From NCBI GenBank assembly GCA_002633005.1, contig NMRA01000088.1:631074-695073 (forward strand): 64,000 bases of DNA, read 5' to 3'. The stretch is from Phoronis australis (lineage: Eukaryota > Phoronida > Phoronidae). Of the stretch, positions 33,712-48,700 are shown piece by piece. The notes under the pieces are model-generated. The model saw only the letters and a list, made by a program, of their open reading frames with translations, was not told the DNA's origin and ran no database searches. The first letter of the stretch is position 1, and each line of letters begins with the position of its first letter. The position numbers were made by a program, and so were the translations under genes.

Positions 33712-36700
33712 TTGTTTGTGTGTGCATTCCACTCATGGCCTGATGACGTGACATGAAGTCACGAAATATAGAAAGGAGACTGTCCCGAAATTACGAAAGT
33801 ACCAGTAACAAGCTCTCTAACAAAAAGTTTAGTCGTGTCTTTAACAAAGCTTGCTTGGGGTCAATAAGTCTATGCAAAATGATTTGGTGTAAGCAACTTG
33901 ATCTGCAACCGGTGTCAGGTCTGCAGGCATTCGAGTGGAGGAGCGCAGCATTTACTAAATAGGAGTCGGTATGTTATCAACCCCTTTCCCTTTACCCCTC
34001 CACCTGATCACACACGTTCCCTCCCTTCCGCTCCTCTTCAGCACCCCCCTCTCAACAACTGTTGTTGCAGCTTCTATCAATTAGCTAAACGCTATTAAGT
34101 GAATAATTGCTTGAGTTAATTCTAATAAGTTTTAAGATTTATATAAACCTCGTATTTCTTCCTCCTCGTTACCCGGACCAGTGTCAATGAATAGTGACCC
34201 TTCAAGAAGATATAAGAAGACATTCTGCTGTCGGTCTCGAGAGTAATACCTCGTCACGACGTCGAAGTGAAGGCACAGCAATAAACGTTCGAATCAAGTA
34301 TTTTACACACTCACCATAAACCCAAGCAACGAGAAGACATTCAATCAGTGCCACTGCCATGATAGTTATGGCTCCCATGTACCAGTCTACAATTTGGAAT
34401 ATATACATTCCAGCCTGCAAACAAACATAAACGACAAAGACAAATGGAACGATTTACTTTAGACACTTGGACTTTATACCTAGGCTTAAAGCGACATCAT
34501 CGGCAAGAAAAGTGATTTTTTGAGACCAGCCGCCACGCAAAATCGAACCCATAATCTCGCAGTCCAACCCTCTGCCGGCGGAGCTAAGCACTATAAGAAA
34601 ACTGGCATTGTATTTTGGGCGCCATTGGTAAAGTTATTGGCCTAGATTTCAACGGATGACTGGCAGACAATGGCGAGAGTTGGCGCTTTGTAATGAAATC
34701 ACAAAAAGAACGGATTGTGTTGTTTTATACCAGCTCAGGTAAAAAATAACTCCAAGAAGTCCAATTTTTCCCATTCAACAATAGTCCCAAAAACGCGCTT
34801 TTTCGGCAGTGAAACCGACAACGACCCTTTAATTATGTAAGCGACGCGTGTGGTGGACGGCTGCACTGTTCAGAGTGACAACTGAAAGATTGGCACTGAC
34901 AATGTTGTTGACTCTTTCTTATACACTGTACGTTCATAGATTTAATTCATCCCAGTTAGTTGATGGAAGGCTGAGAAAATCCTTATACGTAAGTGGCAAT
35001 GTTTGTTTCCATTAGAGTCCCTATTTGTGTATTTTCTCTGCAGGAGCACGGATTACTGAAGGTCTGATGTGACTATTGTCACACTCAACATATATTGTCA
35101 CCCTGTGTCAACATGTGTCTAGTGCGACAATCTTTGTTGTAACTCGCATGAATAGGCCTTTTGCGAGTTTATAACAATAACGCGAGATTATGTGAGACTT
35201 AACTGTGACGTCACGGGAAGTGGGGCAAAAGCTTGTCGTTTGGTCATTTGCCCAATACGGTAGCAGAGTGTATTCTGTTATTGTCTTCGAGTTTTTAGCC
35301 GTTTAGTTCGAAAAATGTCCAAAAGCATTGCTGTTATGGCAAATGAACTTCAGATTCGCACTACAATACGTTCTATCGCGTTCTGTACTAATTTCGTCCC
35401 GTGTATTTTAAACGGGCGGTAGGCGAAATCCGCTCACTGGTAAAGTTTTCACCTCGTCGAAAATACATTCTACACCTAAAATTAGCACCTAAAAGGCTCT
35501 TACTTTCTTCAGTGACTCTTTCTGCTTCTAAGTATATCTTCGATGAAGCATATATACGGGAATTCAGGTGACTTAGGCGAAGAATTCCAACTCCACTTTG
35601 TGGTTACTGTTAACTTTGTCCGCGCGCGCGATTACCACAATCAAGTAGTTCAACTGAGTCAGGTGAGTATGAGGCAAAGGCTAGCGCGAGACTGAGCGAA
35701 GCGCGAGATCTGGCGCGTGACCTGGCGCGTGACACTTGCAAAATAGCATGAGAAAATATCAAGTGAAATTTGTAAGATTTGTGTCCCTTGGACTTTTTGT
35801 TCGTCAACAGGCGTGATTTCACGTAACTTCTTCAAAATGGCGGCTCTTTAGTGAGAGAAACTCGAGAGAACCGCGAGGTTTTCATGAATATGCTCAAGTT
35901 ATTTGTAGACTAAATTGTGTCCAGAGTCAGGGTATGTGTTAATTATAACTTCATGTGCACATATGCATGTTTCATTTGATTTCATTTGCTGTATTTTGAA
36001 GTGAATATCTTTTTATGGGGATACACTATCGCCCCTGTATGCCTGCGCCATTCAGGCCTAGAGCGGGTTAAGTTCCAATTTCAGTCCGTTCACAGCTTCG
36101 CACAACATAACAAGGTCACATTTTCTTCGTCTATTCACAGTTATTCCACGACCCATCTACCATATCTTAAGTTGTTTTAACGTTTTAAGCGTAAAATTCA
36201 CCATAAGAACTCCAGTAAGTTTTAGCGTGTGTAGCAAAGACTCGGGGCAAAACAAGAGCAATATGGCGGGTTTTGCCCCCTTTCCGGTGACGTCACAGTG
36301 ACTAGCGAGAAACTCGCAAGTGAGCTATTGCAGGGAACCGACAGATTACTAACCTGAGTTACAAACGGTAGTCCCAGAAGGAACATGATCGCTGAGACGA
36401 CACCGCATGTAAGCAACTTTTTGTCGCGCAGATAAGTCGGAAATTGGTCAATTAAACCGCTTATTACCGTCTCCAACATTCCAAACTACAACAAACCATA
36501 ATAATAGATTTGTGATTAAACGCCAGACAAGTCATACACAAATCTGATGTATTTAAAGCCATATTGAGCACAGTTTCAGTATTATGACTATTCCCATGGT
36601 ACACTATCCAATGGTCAGTGCTCAATAGTGTGATATTATTTTGCAACACGTTACAAAAATCGACTCCTAAAATTAGGCAAGTTAGTTACTGTAGTCGGAA

Positions 36701-39700
36701 TTTCCGGAAATCTATAGGTTTTAGTTCTGGTTTAACAAACTGTTTCATTGTTATTTTATTTTACCTTGGCGTCTGTCATTCTTGACCCACCGAAAAAGCG
36801 CTCAATATATCTTCAAAGTAAATGGTGCTTGAAGAACGTTTATTATAAGAACGTTAATGAAACCAATTACAACAACCAATAATCAAAATAGTAGTAATAA
36901 TAATAATGATAAAGGTAACAATGATGACAATGACGACGGCGATGATGATGATGATGAAGCATTATTCAAAATGTTTCTCTGCCTCTGAAAACAGAATTCC
37001 ACTCGTTCGCCAGATATTTTTACAGTTTTTCGTAAAAATTTTGAATTTCTGATGATGTCAAAGCATTTTTCTTTTACTTTCAAATTTCAAAGAAAGACGA
37101 TCTGTCAACTGCTCGTCACTTCGTTGATTTTTCTCCCACAAGACAAAGCACGTCTCCTTATTTGGTATGGCAAGACATAGACGTAGCACATTTCCCTTAT
37201 GTGGAAATGTGACCTTTGACATTTGATGTAAATAAAATAATGGCGACTTCAAGCAGCAGTCAGATTAAGAGACAATTGATGATGTTTAAAATTATTTACA
37301 AAGGTATCGTAATATTCAAAAATATATTCTAAAATGCGCTTGGAATTCACTGTGGGAAATCACTTGCTTCACTGGCTTGCCTCATACTGTGCTGTCGACG
37401 TCAAATTCGGACTGCGATCACACAATCTTCCCTTATACCCTAATCTTGTCAGCCAGTTTTTTGTCAGTGAGAGGAAGATTAGAAACTCTGTGGTGACTAC
37501 AGAGTTTTTCCTTCGCGCCTATTTCAAAATTGTGAATTTTGTGATTTTTCGTGGAAATTCCCTCACAGGGGAAAGAGGATAACTCTGTAGTAGACGTTGC
37601 GAAATGGTACTTTAGTCAGAAATTGTTTAAAAGATATTTTGACGAGATTTCGCGTTCCATGCCTCTTTAAAGCTGCTTTGAACCGCCTTCTACCAAAAAC
37701 TTTTGATTCAAGCCATATATCGCTGTATAATACAACTGGTCTCCGCTTGTTCCTAAATAAGATTTCTGGGAAGAGAATTGACGCTTCGTTATTGCTTGAG
37801 GACACGGTATTGAGCCTGGTCTCCAGTAACAACTGACTCCTAAGACCGGAAATATGTGTCTAATTAGACATAAATTATATGTGGCTAAATGGTCTAAATC
37901 AAAAGTTATTGTTTTAACATACCAGCTTTGGTATGTAGGAAGTTATTGACAAGTCCGTGTAGTTAGTTAAATGTCTACAAACCTATAGAAAGCAACTCTT
38001 TAAAAGTATCTATTTTCTGAAAGTAGGTCGCCTGCAGAATTTAATATTTGCCATTAATCGGGTCACGTGACCTTATCTTTTTAGTAAAACTGAGCAAAAA
38101 ATAAAGATACATTCATAGCAAAACAACAATGACCAAATTTCATTTCAAAAATGTCCAAAATGAAGTCATAAAAATGTTGTTACAGTTATCAATTCGTTTT
38201 CGTTCCATGAAACTTTTGATTTTTTCATAAAAATCGTAAAGAAAATCTGTTTTTGATAGCCGGCACGCAAAATTGTAATATTTTAACATTCCCAACAGCG
38301 TTTGGAGAACAGTGCTATAAGCATACTGTATTATGTGAAACTTCCATTCAAATCTGATAAGTCACTTCATACTGGGTGTAAGCAAGATAAGCATATACAT
38401 GTGCCTGTGGTTCTAGATCCTAAATCCTGCGTTTGTACCTACCTGACTGTCTAAACCTATTGTGAGCAACATTCCAAAGAAACACACGGCCCACAGCGGA
38501 GAGATTGGTAACTTGGTCAGGGCTTCTGGATAGGCAACAAACGCCAATCCGGGACCTTTAACGGATGAGTGTTTACAAGTCATTAAAGATTTAAACACAC
38601 TTTGTGGAATAAAACTGTCGACTAGATTAATGGTGGATATCCAGGTTTGTGAATGAAGCTATCCAACGACATATTCCACACAAAACTGTACTTTGTATAA
38701 TCTACTTGCGGAGTAGTATCTGAATACTTGCAAATGTGATCATTTTGAACTGAAAAAATTATCTTGAAAAACACACTGTTAGCTACGGAAGAAGTGCGCA
38801 TGCGCAAATTCACTATTCCGTGCAGAATTCTTAATATTAGCCAGATGCGAATCCGCTCAGGAGTACAGCGAAGATAAAACCATACCTTGTGTAATGACGT
38901 CCTTGACAGATGTCTTGCTTTCTTTCGCCATAAAACCAATCACAGAAAAGATGACAAACCCGCCGTAAAAACTAGTCAAGCAGTTAATGACGGGTACCAT
39001 CATTGCGTCCCTGAAAAATAATAGAATACTAAACAAAAGCTGAATTGAATTGGTAAAATGCGAATAGTCTTCGAACCACCGTGCATCAACACTCAGGAAA
39101 GGAACAATAACATAGTAACAATTAACATGTAATAAAAATATGATATGGCATTAGATTCCTTAACTGATTCTGGCTAATTAGGTGAAATGTCTTGAGTTTA
39201 GTCTCGGTCGGGGACTCAAAAACTTAGAGATCTGGATCAGCAATATAAAATTTCGAGCAACAACTCATTCGCCAAAAGCCTCTGTTCACGTTTTCTAACT
39301 AAATTAGAAATGGGAGGAGTTATTGAAACGTCTTCCATTTGTCAATCGACTTGGCCAGGTGTTTTGTGGTCTTTGTCAATTCACAGAGGCAACTCCTCTT
39401 GATTCGCAAAACGGGCTTGTCTCTTTAAAAGCCACATAATATTTTCAACAGACGCTGAACGCCCGTTCTCGGTAGTTGGTATCAAAGACTTCCAGAATCA
39501 TTGTAGGCTTAAGGTTTCTCGGTACCCCTAAGCTAGAAAAGTCGGGGGCACTAGAAATTTGAGCTGTCCCAGTTCGTCAAGATTTGCCTTCCTTCAACCC
39601 CCCTCCCCCGAATGTCACGATGCTTCATCAAGCTACCCCCACAATTTCCACTCTTCCTGTTGCCAGTAAATCCAAGCTAGTCCCCCAAGCAAATACGACT

Positions 39701-42700
39701 TTCGCCCATGTTGACACGACTTTTGAGGAACCCCGGTTTCCTGCCGGTCCCCTAAGCTGTAATAATGTAGCTTAATCATAACTTGGTACTGCCTATTAAG
39801 GAGGGTGTATACACTGAATTTTGGATTTTTGACAGTTTTTGAATTTTTATATCGTCAGAAACTTTGATTATTCATTTACATGTTCAAGACAAAATGAAAT
39901 TGACTTGAAAATTGCATAGTTGTCATTTTAATCACGTTTGTGAAAACTCCTTATCCTATAGGGCTGCTCATCAGGCTTGAATGGTAGCTCACCCTGGGAA
40001 TCTGGAAGCTTGCAGTGGCGTATTTAGAGGGGGGCCAAGGGGGTCACGCCCCCCCCCCCCNATACTCTGCCGTGCCCCCCCCCCCCAACTCAAAATCCTG
40101 GATCCGCCCCTGGCTTGGACCACAAATTGGTCACACAAAGCCTCTTTGTCAAAATGCACAATAAACCAGGCGGACATATTGGATTTGGGTCTGAGAAGCA
40201 CTCATGTTTTAAGAAAAAAGCTCAAATGTTGCAATACACCAACTGGTTGGTTATTTCGCGATAGAAAGCACCCCCTGATGTCTTTTTACGATGTTCAGTA
40301 AAACTGAAGCGTTATGTGCACAGATTTTCAGTGAAAGTTGACCAAAAGTAGCATATGATAACTGAAAAATTTTAAACACGTTTATCTCAGTTCATTATTT
40401 CACAATAGTGGCAACACCCTTAAGTTTATTTCTTCGCTATCTTTTGATCAATTTTTACGAAATAGACAATTTTAAAGTCTACTACAAATGAACTTTATAT
40501 CAGTACTAGGGATTTTATCTAAATTGATCATAACTTAAGTTATTGGAATGACAGTTAAGAAGCCTCCGTGAACAGTACCCTTGAGGCCAGCAAAGATGTT
40601 TACAAGTATAGATATACAACCGGAACTTAAGCAATTTATCCCATCTCGTGTTGAGTGAAACATGGTAGTTTTTTACTGTTTGTAAAATAAAGAGTAAGAA
40701 TCAAATTATCACATTGATGAAGTTCAGCACATAATTATACTGCATTTTGTTACCCTAAAATCAATTTTTGTGATATTGCTTGTTCAAATATTGGTTCTTC
40801 TTTTTAACATGCATTGAGTCAGACACTTAAATCCGTGATCGACTGCGTCCGACTGTTATCGTCATTAAATTACAAAACGTACGCATGTGTTTGAGTACAT
40901 GCATTGCATGGTGGGAATATTAACAGTTAGCCTTAATATTTCAATAAAATACCTGTAGACGTTATTATGGAACTTGTTAAAACTAGCCATTGTGATTAGA
41001 CCTCCCCAAGCTGGACCAAGCGAATAGAAGATCTGCAAGGCTGCCACTCCCCAAACCTGAAATGGCAACAAGAGTAGAACAATTCCTGTAATATTCTTCT
41101 CGGCAACAGGGACGTAAAATTGGTGCCAGCAAGCTACAGACTTGATATAATCGTGTGACACGTCAGTTGACTTGTGAAATCACTTTTTTCACTTGAATTT
41201 CACGTAACCTCAGATGAAAACACCGTAAAAATTGTATCAATATCGATCTTAAAAACAATTTTGTCATTATGACCCTCATGTGCAACAGTAAATTTCGAAA
41301 CAAAGGAGCTTGCAAAGACTGTTCAGGTTCTTTTAATCTTGCGTGACTGTGTGATGTTTTTCGGCCGTAAACCGTGTTCTGGTCTCGAAAACAACTTTCT
41401 TCTCAGGCATACTTACATTTTAAAAACGACATTTTGGCCTTTTAGTCACACGTCAGAGGCGAAAACGGTTGCAGTAATTTGCCTATAGGCAAATCAAACG
41501 TATCAGTATCTAGAACTTTCGGTTTGTGAGTTGAGTCATTCATGTCGTGAGGAAATTATCGAAACTGGTTAGACGCAATAACGAACAGTCAGCTCGTCCC
41601 GAGCCCAGCCATCGCATCTAAACTGAACTTGGAATAAGATAAGGCCATTTTATAACAATGAGTGGCTTGAATCAAACGTTTTTCGACAGAAAGCACTATT
41701 AAAGCAGATGACTTACCAACACTATTACGTAACACAAGTTTATGCCAAGCGGCTGGTGTGGTTTTGAAAGTTCTGAATTGAAAAATAATTGTTGAAAGTG
41801 CAGTGCACAAAACGTCTCACTCACGGAAGGGTCTGCTAACATCTTAAAATCTGGTGTAAGAAAGAACAGTATCCCATCAATAGCGCCATCTAATGTGAGA
41901 CCACGAACCAGCAAAATTGTTAGAAAAACATACGGGGCTGTTGCCGTCACATAAACAACCTGAAAAAAGAAATAATTTGTCAATTGTAGAGTTCTATTGC
42001 GGTGAAACAAAAAACAAAACAGTTTCGGTTGTCTTATAAACCACAGATAGGAAAAGCGTCGATGACTCAGAGGAATTGCCTAAATGTGACCAACGCTAAA
42101 TACTATTTTGACTACGGGCACTGCCATAAATGAGAAACGTCGCCCTTACAACAGCTGAACATGAGGCAAAAGAAAACGTAATATTTGTTTCTGGTCTACG
42201 CCCTGGTTATTTGGAAACCTTACCTCACATTTTAAAGGTAAAAATGCCCGCTCGTAAGATCTTTTTCCAAAGTATCTTAGTTTTTTAACTCAATGGCTTG
42301 GCAATGTAACAGTAATGACTTCTTTAAGACCTTAATTGATTACAAACAAGGAGATTGATGCTCTTTTGAGCCGCGGCCAACCACCCTCACCCCTCTCTCC
42401 AGCCGCGTTACTGTACCACTGGAGCTGGAAAAAAATCCCGCACCACTTCAGATCACATCTCATTTTCACTGATCCAGCCGCTAAACTCGGAAAGCAATTA
42501 CGTCACAATATAGCACATGGGTTGACAAACAATTTGCCAATGAAATGACAAGCAATTGGACCGTGAACAATTGCTGACTTCCGAAATAGCTGCGCCATCT
42601 TGAAATTCACTATCCTTCCAGATGGCGATCACGTCTTTTGCTAAACAGGCGTTCGGCGTCACCTGGAGATCCCACGTAATGCGAACGGGAGGTTTCAACC

Positions 42701-45700
42701 TTGTGGTATAAACAGCGTTTTAACACCTTTCCTGCTGTCGTAATTCCAGCAAACTTCCAATGATGTGCGGTGGGATAAAATGATGTAATGGCTTACGGAA
42801 AAAGGCAGACATCTTGAAATATCCACGATGAAGGACATCATGTCCCATACATTTCTCAGTGCAAAGAAGAATTTGCGGCTCCATAGTCGGTGGTTGCGAC
42901 TGACAAATCGGGAGAATTTCGATCCCAGCCGATGTCAAAAACCTAATATAAATCAATGAACTTACCTTATCAAACAATGCGAAGCGTTTACTTCTCCAGT
43001 TTTAATTAATAAAGGAGTAAATTTCTGTCCATCAAATCTGAGTCGGGATCAAGCGGAAGTCGCTTTCTCGCTCTCGGTGCTTTAGAAACCGCGAATATGA
43101 GAAGTCCGCTATTTAAAAACATTAATGCAGATTTGCAGAAAAAGCAATTCAGAAAAATTCCGTGCACAGGATCTAATCTTCGAGCTCAGACTCGACTTAG
43201 GCTGAGAGTTGAAATTTAGCCAATCAGGATGTTTCTGATAGATTCAGTCATAGCATCTACATGAATTTTAGCACAGTTACACGGGCTTATGACCGCACAA
43301 CTTTACTTGAGGCTCAATTCGAAATCTTAGCAACATCGTGGCGGGCTTCAAGCAAATTTTCACGCGACATCATTGGTCAATTTTGGAGTTAAGTCTCGAG
43401 TAAAGCTTGGTGGTGACGGGCCCAGGGCACTACGGTTTAATCTTTGTACTGGTTCTAGAATTTCAGCATTATTTATTATTTAATCTTAGATTTCACTAGA
43501 TGGCTTCAGCTAGGAGAGGAAATCACGAGTTTTTACACCACGAGTTTTATAATTCAGATATAAGAGTCACCGACTGTAACTTTGGAATATAACCTCAATG
43601 TATTCGAGCACATAAAACACTTATTGCGAGTACAAAGAAAACTGTGTTTGGGGATTACACCACAGGCCCTGGGTCAAGTTCAATACCGCTGGTGCCTAGC
43701 AAGAAAACCAAGATATCATGAGATTCCTTGAAATATTGCCATGTATTCTCATTGAGAGCACGGTCGTGACTTTGGCACGATTCTTCTCGTCGCATGACAG
43801 TTATTGAACTCCACCCTAGTGTTTTGTAAGATTTCTGGTTCCGCTGATTTGCTCCCAAGTACACACAATTAACAACATGCATCAATAGGGCCGCCCAGGA
43901 TTACACAATGACACTAAAACTCGCTGTATTTGCCCGCAATGCCGTAAACATCCGCCAGAAACATTTGCTACAGTTACGTCGTTTTCGTGCCATTTGTTGC
44001 TGTTGTCTGATTTTTTACAAATTTTTCTCGGTTGCATTACTCTATTCGTCCTTCCAATGCCAGCGAAGTTATATTGCTCAGCTGTGAGCTGCAACTCCCA
44101 CGTTAGAACGTTTGATATACCGGACAGATAACAGGGAATGGCGTGATGTGAAATTCGTTGCCTTCCCGACATCAATGAGAGGCACGAAAATGTGCCTGAT
44201 ATCCAAAACGATGTCATACGCTTTCTTATCTCCGGGTCAAAAGAGAGTTCTACCATCGTGTGATCCAGGACGGCCCTATTGCTTCACATGGCGTGATAAC
44301 TTTTTTATACCTTTCCGGAGCTTTCAACACCTTTACAAAGACAAAAGAAGACTATCACCCATGCGGCGAGTAAACACAGCATCAACTCCCAACTGAGATA
44401 GCCTACTGTGTCGATACTGGGACTAAGCTGAAGAACAGTGTACCTGAAACACGATCAAAAGCACTGTGCACGTGACCTAATGTGGAATGGAAAACTGTGG
44501 AACGAGACGTCTCGTGACAGAAGACGTAAGACAGCATTTTGGTCTTACGCTGCAACTTCACAATTACCAAATAATGGTTTAACCACATACATGTAATTAT
44601 TAGCACATCACTTGCTGCACAATTTTTTAAGTAACAGTTTTGGGTATCGTATTTTTTAAGTGAGTTTTGATTATTTTTTGAAATAGTTATGTGGAGCGTA
44701 AGACCAAATTTCTGTCTTCAAGTCATAAGTCATTTTCCTAAAACACGACTCAGACCACCTGGAATTCGAAGTTCAATCAGTCAATCTAAATAGTAAGGTA
44801 ATTGTCACTTCACTCCTCTTTGCTTACTATCGAGATTATTTGAGACATTGAATTCTAAGGTCACTCACATGCGAGTTCGCTAAAGAGCTTGTTCCATTTC
44901 AGAATAAGATTCTTAGGGGGTGGCGCGCCTGCCCCGCCTTCATCGGTTCGCGTCAAAAAACACCACCGGTATACCAATTTTAGGGTTTACGAGAACATCC
45001 TCGAATCGACAGTGGGAAAACTTTTTACTTAATAAAAGACTGTGTGTGACTGAAAAAAATTAATGTGTTGGAGTCCATTTTCCTTGAATTTGAGGAAATA
45101 CAAAGGTTTTTATATAAGTACAAGTCGTGGGACTATTGCGGGGAAATTTTCTTCTCAAGCCCTCTCTGAGTTTGTTTGCGGATGTGCTTATTTGCAGAAC
45201 ACTCCGGCATTTCTATAAAAGTATGTGACGTTGTACAGTCATAATTCTCGACCGTGGTCATTTCTGACAAAACAGCCTCTCTTACGTCCAATATTCTTCC
45301 GCTGGTGTCATCAGTTTTGTTCCATTAGCAATAGAGAAGAGTTCGTCGGTTGAATTTCTCGTCGAGATATTAGCTCCGTTTGCAGCATTGTTACTGACAA
45401 ACGAATCATAATCCAGGAAAGTGGACCGGTTCGTAGCATTACTGCTTGGTTCAATACAAATTGACGTGTTCTGGCATTTCGTCCATGGCAGTTCGCTGGT
45501 GAAAGAGTTGACTAGGTAGAAGAGTACCCATGACATGATGACGTTGTAGTAGACGCAGCAGATGGCTGACACCATTGTCATGGCGTATCCCAAACCTACA
45601 AGATGGAAATCAAAGCAGTCTTGGTTTGAATAAAATTGTAAAGGAAGGACCGCCAGAGCATGCTGCAAACAAGAACGTAAAGGAAAACTTATAAGGTAAA

Positions 45701-48700
45701 AACCATGTTGTCCACCTTAGAAATGACTCACTAGTTGACCAATCGAGGTCGCTAAAGTCATTTATCTAAAAATTTTTTTAGTTTCGTCCTAATGTATATG
45801 AACTTTCAATTAATATCAAAGCGAAAATACATTTGCGACTATTCGTGTACTATTTGGCTTCTATGTGAGTTTAAGTGTTTTTCAGCATTTCATTTTGTAC
45901 TTTATGGTAAGCAACACAAATGTAGAGATGCTGTACGTCCGAATTTAAATGGCCACAACGGTACATACTTTACTTGTGAAGTATAGAAAAGTAGCTCTTC
46001 CGTATTTCGATGGATTTCACAGTTATTGCACTCCTGAATCGTCACGGTTGCCTAATAAATATCTGGAAATGTCCCAACGATGAATTAAATTCTACATGTA
46101 TGTGAAATAACGAATTCATTTGCATCGCGGGGTATCTTGTTGCCATGTGTTTTGGCTTGTTCTAATAGAATGTCGTATATATCATAAGCGGATTTAGCTG
46201 CCCCCCCCCCATTGGCTGCCGCAAAAAATTTTAACAGCAAGAGCGTAGGGAAATGTTGAGTTTATTAATTAACCCCGGTAATTAAAAGTATACAGTTGAA
46301 ACAAGATTTAAATGTGTGCATTTTTGTTAGGTATTGCATGTTCGTCAAGTGAATGTGGTTTGTTTGTATTTGTGAACTTCTTGAGAATGAAAAAAGACCA
46401 ATTGCTCGGTTGTAGCCGCACTCTTCTTCAAGATGGCAACCTTCTGTTGCAATTGTGCATAGCTGGGTAGCGACTGAGAAATCGGCCTCGATTTGCAAAA
46501 AGCTAGTTGGTTGACAGTACTTTTGGAACACATTTGTGGAATCGATAGGAAATTTGCTTTCGGAATCTAATGTTGGCTTTAGTCCTGCATCGGCAGGGAA
46601 GTGGTGGTTTTGGGATGAAAAGTGACGATTTCGCGAGGTTTTTTGCCCCTTCTTTCTTAGTCTAGCTTGGGTTTCATGATCAGTACGAGTGAAAGGGTAA
46701 AAAATCCAAGAGAGAATAAAGTTTCTGTCGTGGCTAATCTGTAAGGCTTGTGATGTGGAATGCCGCACTCAAAACTTGTCGTTCTTTGCATGCAGTTTTT
46801 GACATAGTGAAGAAAGGGTGGTGAGTCCATTGACGTGTGCTCTGATAGGCAAACCCCTGTGGGAACTGTTCTGCGCCCGCATAGCACATTTACATGTATA
46901 TATATTTCACAGCTATGTCATCACGTATGTACTGCAGGTGAAATTATAACCCCTATTTATGTGAAGTGGACCAGAAAAAGTGTGACTGCTTTTCAAATTA
47001 CAATACACAAGATAGATTGATGAACCTACTCCATTGACACACATTCGGTGTATGTTGTCACAGATCTTTTCAATGCCGTTATTTGTAGCGTTCGTAAGGT
47101 GATGCCAAATAGTATACCCGACATAAACAGGTGCAACCGAGCGACAAAAACAACTTTTTGTTGTCACTGGAAAGAAACCACAATGAATGAAATATTGTTG
47201 GCCGGGCATTGAGAGCATACCAATGTCGGTACCATCCAAGAAGACATGTTATTCATTACTTTGACTGGAAATGAAAATAAAGGCTGGAAAGACCGATAAA
47301 AATGTCATGTATGAATTATTTGTCATGTTGTTGGTTAGGCCAAAAAAGCCTGAAATCCGACTTGTTTTGAGACCTGCAGCGCTCACACACTAAACAGCGC
47401 CTGTCCGCATCAATATCAGCACGGGTCTTGTCTTTATTTTTTTGTTTGAAAAGCTGCAAAAACGCACGTAAGCAAGTCTGGGGTAAGCAAGCTTTGAAAC
47501 ACCATGATTTGCCAAGCGATGTACATTCACCTGAACATGATGCACTGGGCAGAGCTCGAAAACTCTAAAGACACTCTTAGACACTCAAATGAAGATTACC
47601 AACATGGCGGCGCAACATACCACAACACATGCCGCGATTTTTACACCACTACGTCCACAAACGCGCAGTTTGCTTTTCATTTTATTCTGACAACAGCACA
47701 ATGTGCTTTCAAGAACGAAAACAAAGCTAAATTAAAGGCAGTCGTTTTTAGTGTCGTTTCAGGTAAAATTCCTTGGAGTTCTAATTAATTATACATGCGT
47801 CACTCTGGAAGTGAGGTTCGCCGCCCGAATTATTCCCAATCAGCTTTGATTACACGCACTTCGGACTGTGTCTGACATAGGATGCGTCATTGTGTACATG
47901 TAGGTCAGCTTGAAACAAGTTAGCCAGCTACTTGCCTTTCTCGGAGTCTTATTCAGTATGCTTGGAAGCTGCTGCGTATCAGGGACCGGTCTCCTATCTT
48001 TTTACTCGAAATGGAACTCGAAATTAGGTTTGTCATTTTCTACTCTACTTTTGGGCGAACTCAAGATAAGTGTCTATTATTCTATGCTCGAGTACACAAT
48101 AACTTACGTAGATAATTTATTGCCCTTAGTTCACAGTTTGTAAACTAAATATTAAAGCAATAAGTTCGAGTTTGAACTCGAAATTTCGAGTTTTTACTCC
48201 AGTTTGTAGCACGAAAATAAGGGTCTTCAAGGGCAAACTTGAAATAGAAACTCCTATGCATAAACTATAATGTATTCGAGCACAGTCTGATAACCAATTA
48301 CCTTAAGTTCGCACAAAAGGAGCAGAGAAATTGCCAAAAATAGTTTCGACTTCATTTCGAGTACAAAGATTAGAGACCGGGCCCAGGATGCAAACATCAT
48401 AACCACAGAGACCGTGAAGATACCTGTTAAACATGTGTTGAAGAGTGATGCCACATCGTCGGCATTTCCCAGACATTGTCTACTACAAACCTATCAATGA
48501 CTATACTATATCTGAGTTCTGTTTCAATCTAGGATTGTCAGAGAATACTCTTCGATGGCTACTAATAACAGCAATTTTCGGAAAATGCTATGCAATCAAC
48601 AGTGATCACAATGAATCGCCGCACAAAGAAGCATGGCGCGGAATCGTCCCTTCCACGAACGTCACTCCCGGAATGACGCTTGCATAATTAGGGAAACTTA

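Noticed and set aside
42720-42977. TM4 exon of gene B at the ACACCTTTCCTGC donor-like site
   Set aside because: The frame ends ITTAGK but lacks a hydrophobic segment and belongs to the 42.6/50.8 kb repeat. The real TM4 exon is at 44311-44443.
46265-46768. 167-codon minus-strand open frame
   Set aside because: No motif, an equally open overlapping frame, and a position inside a gene B intron. Kept only as a note.
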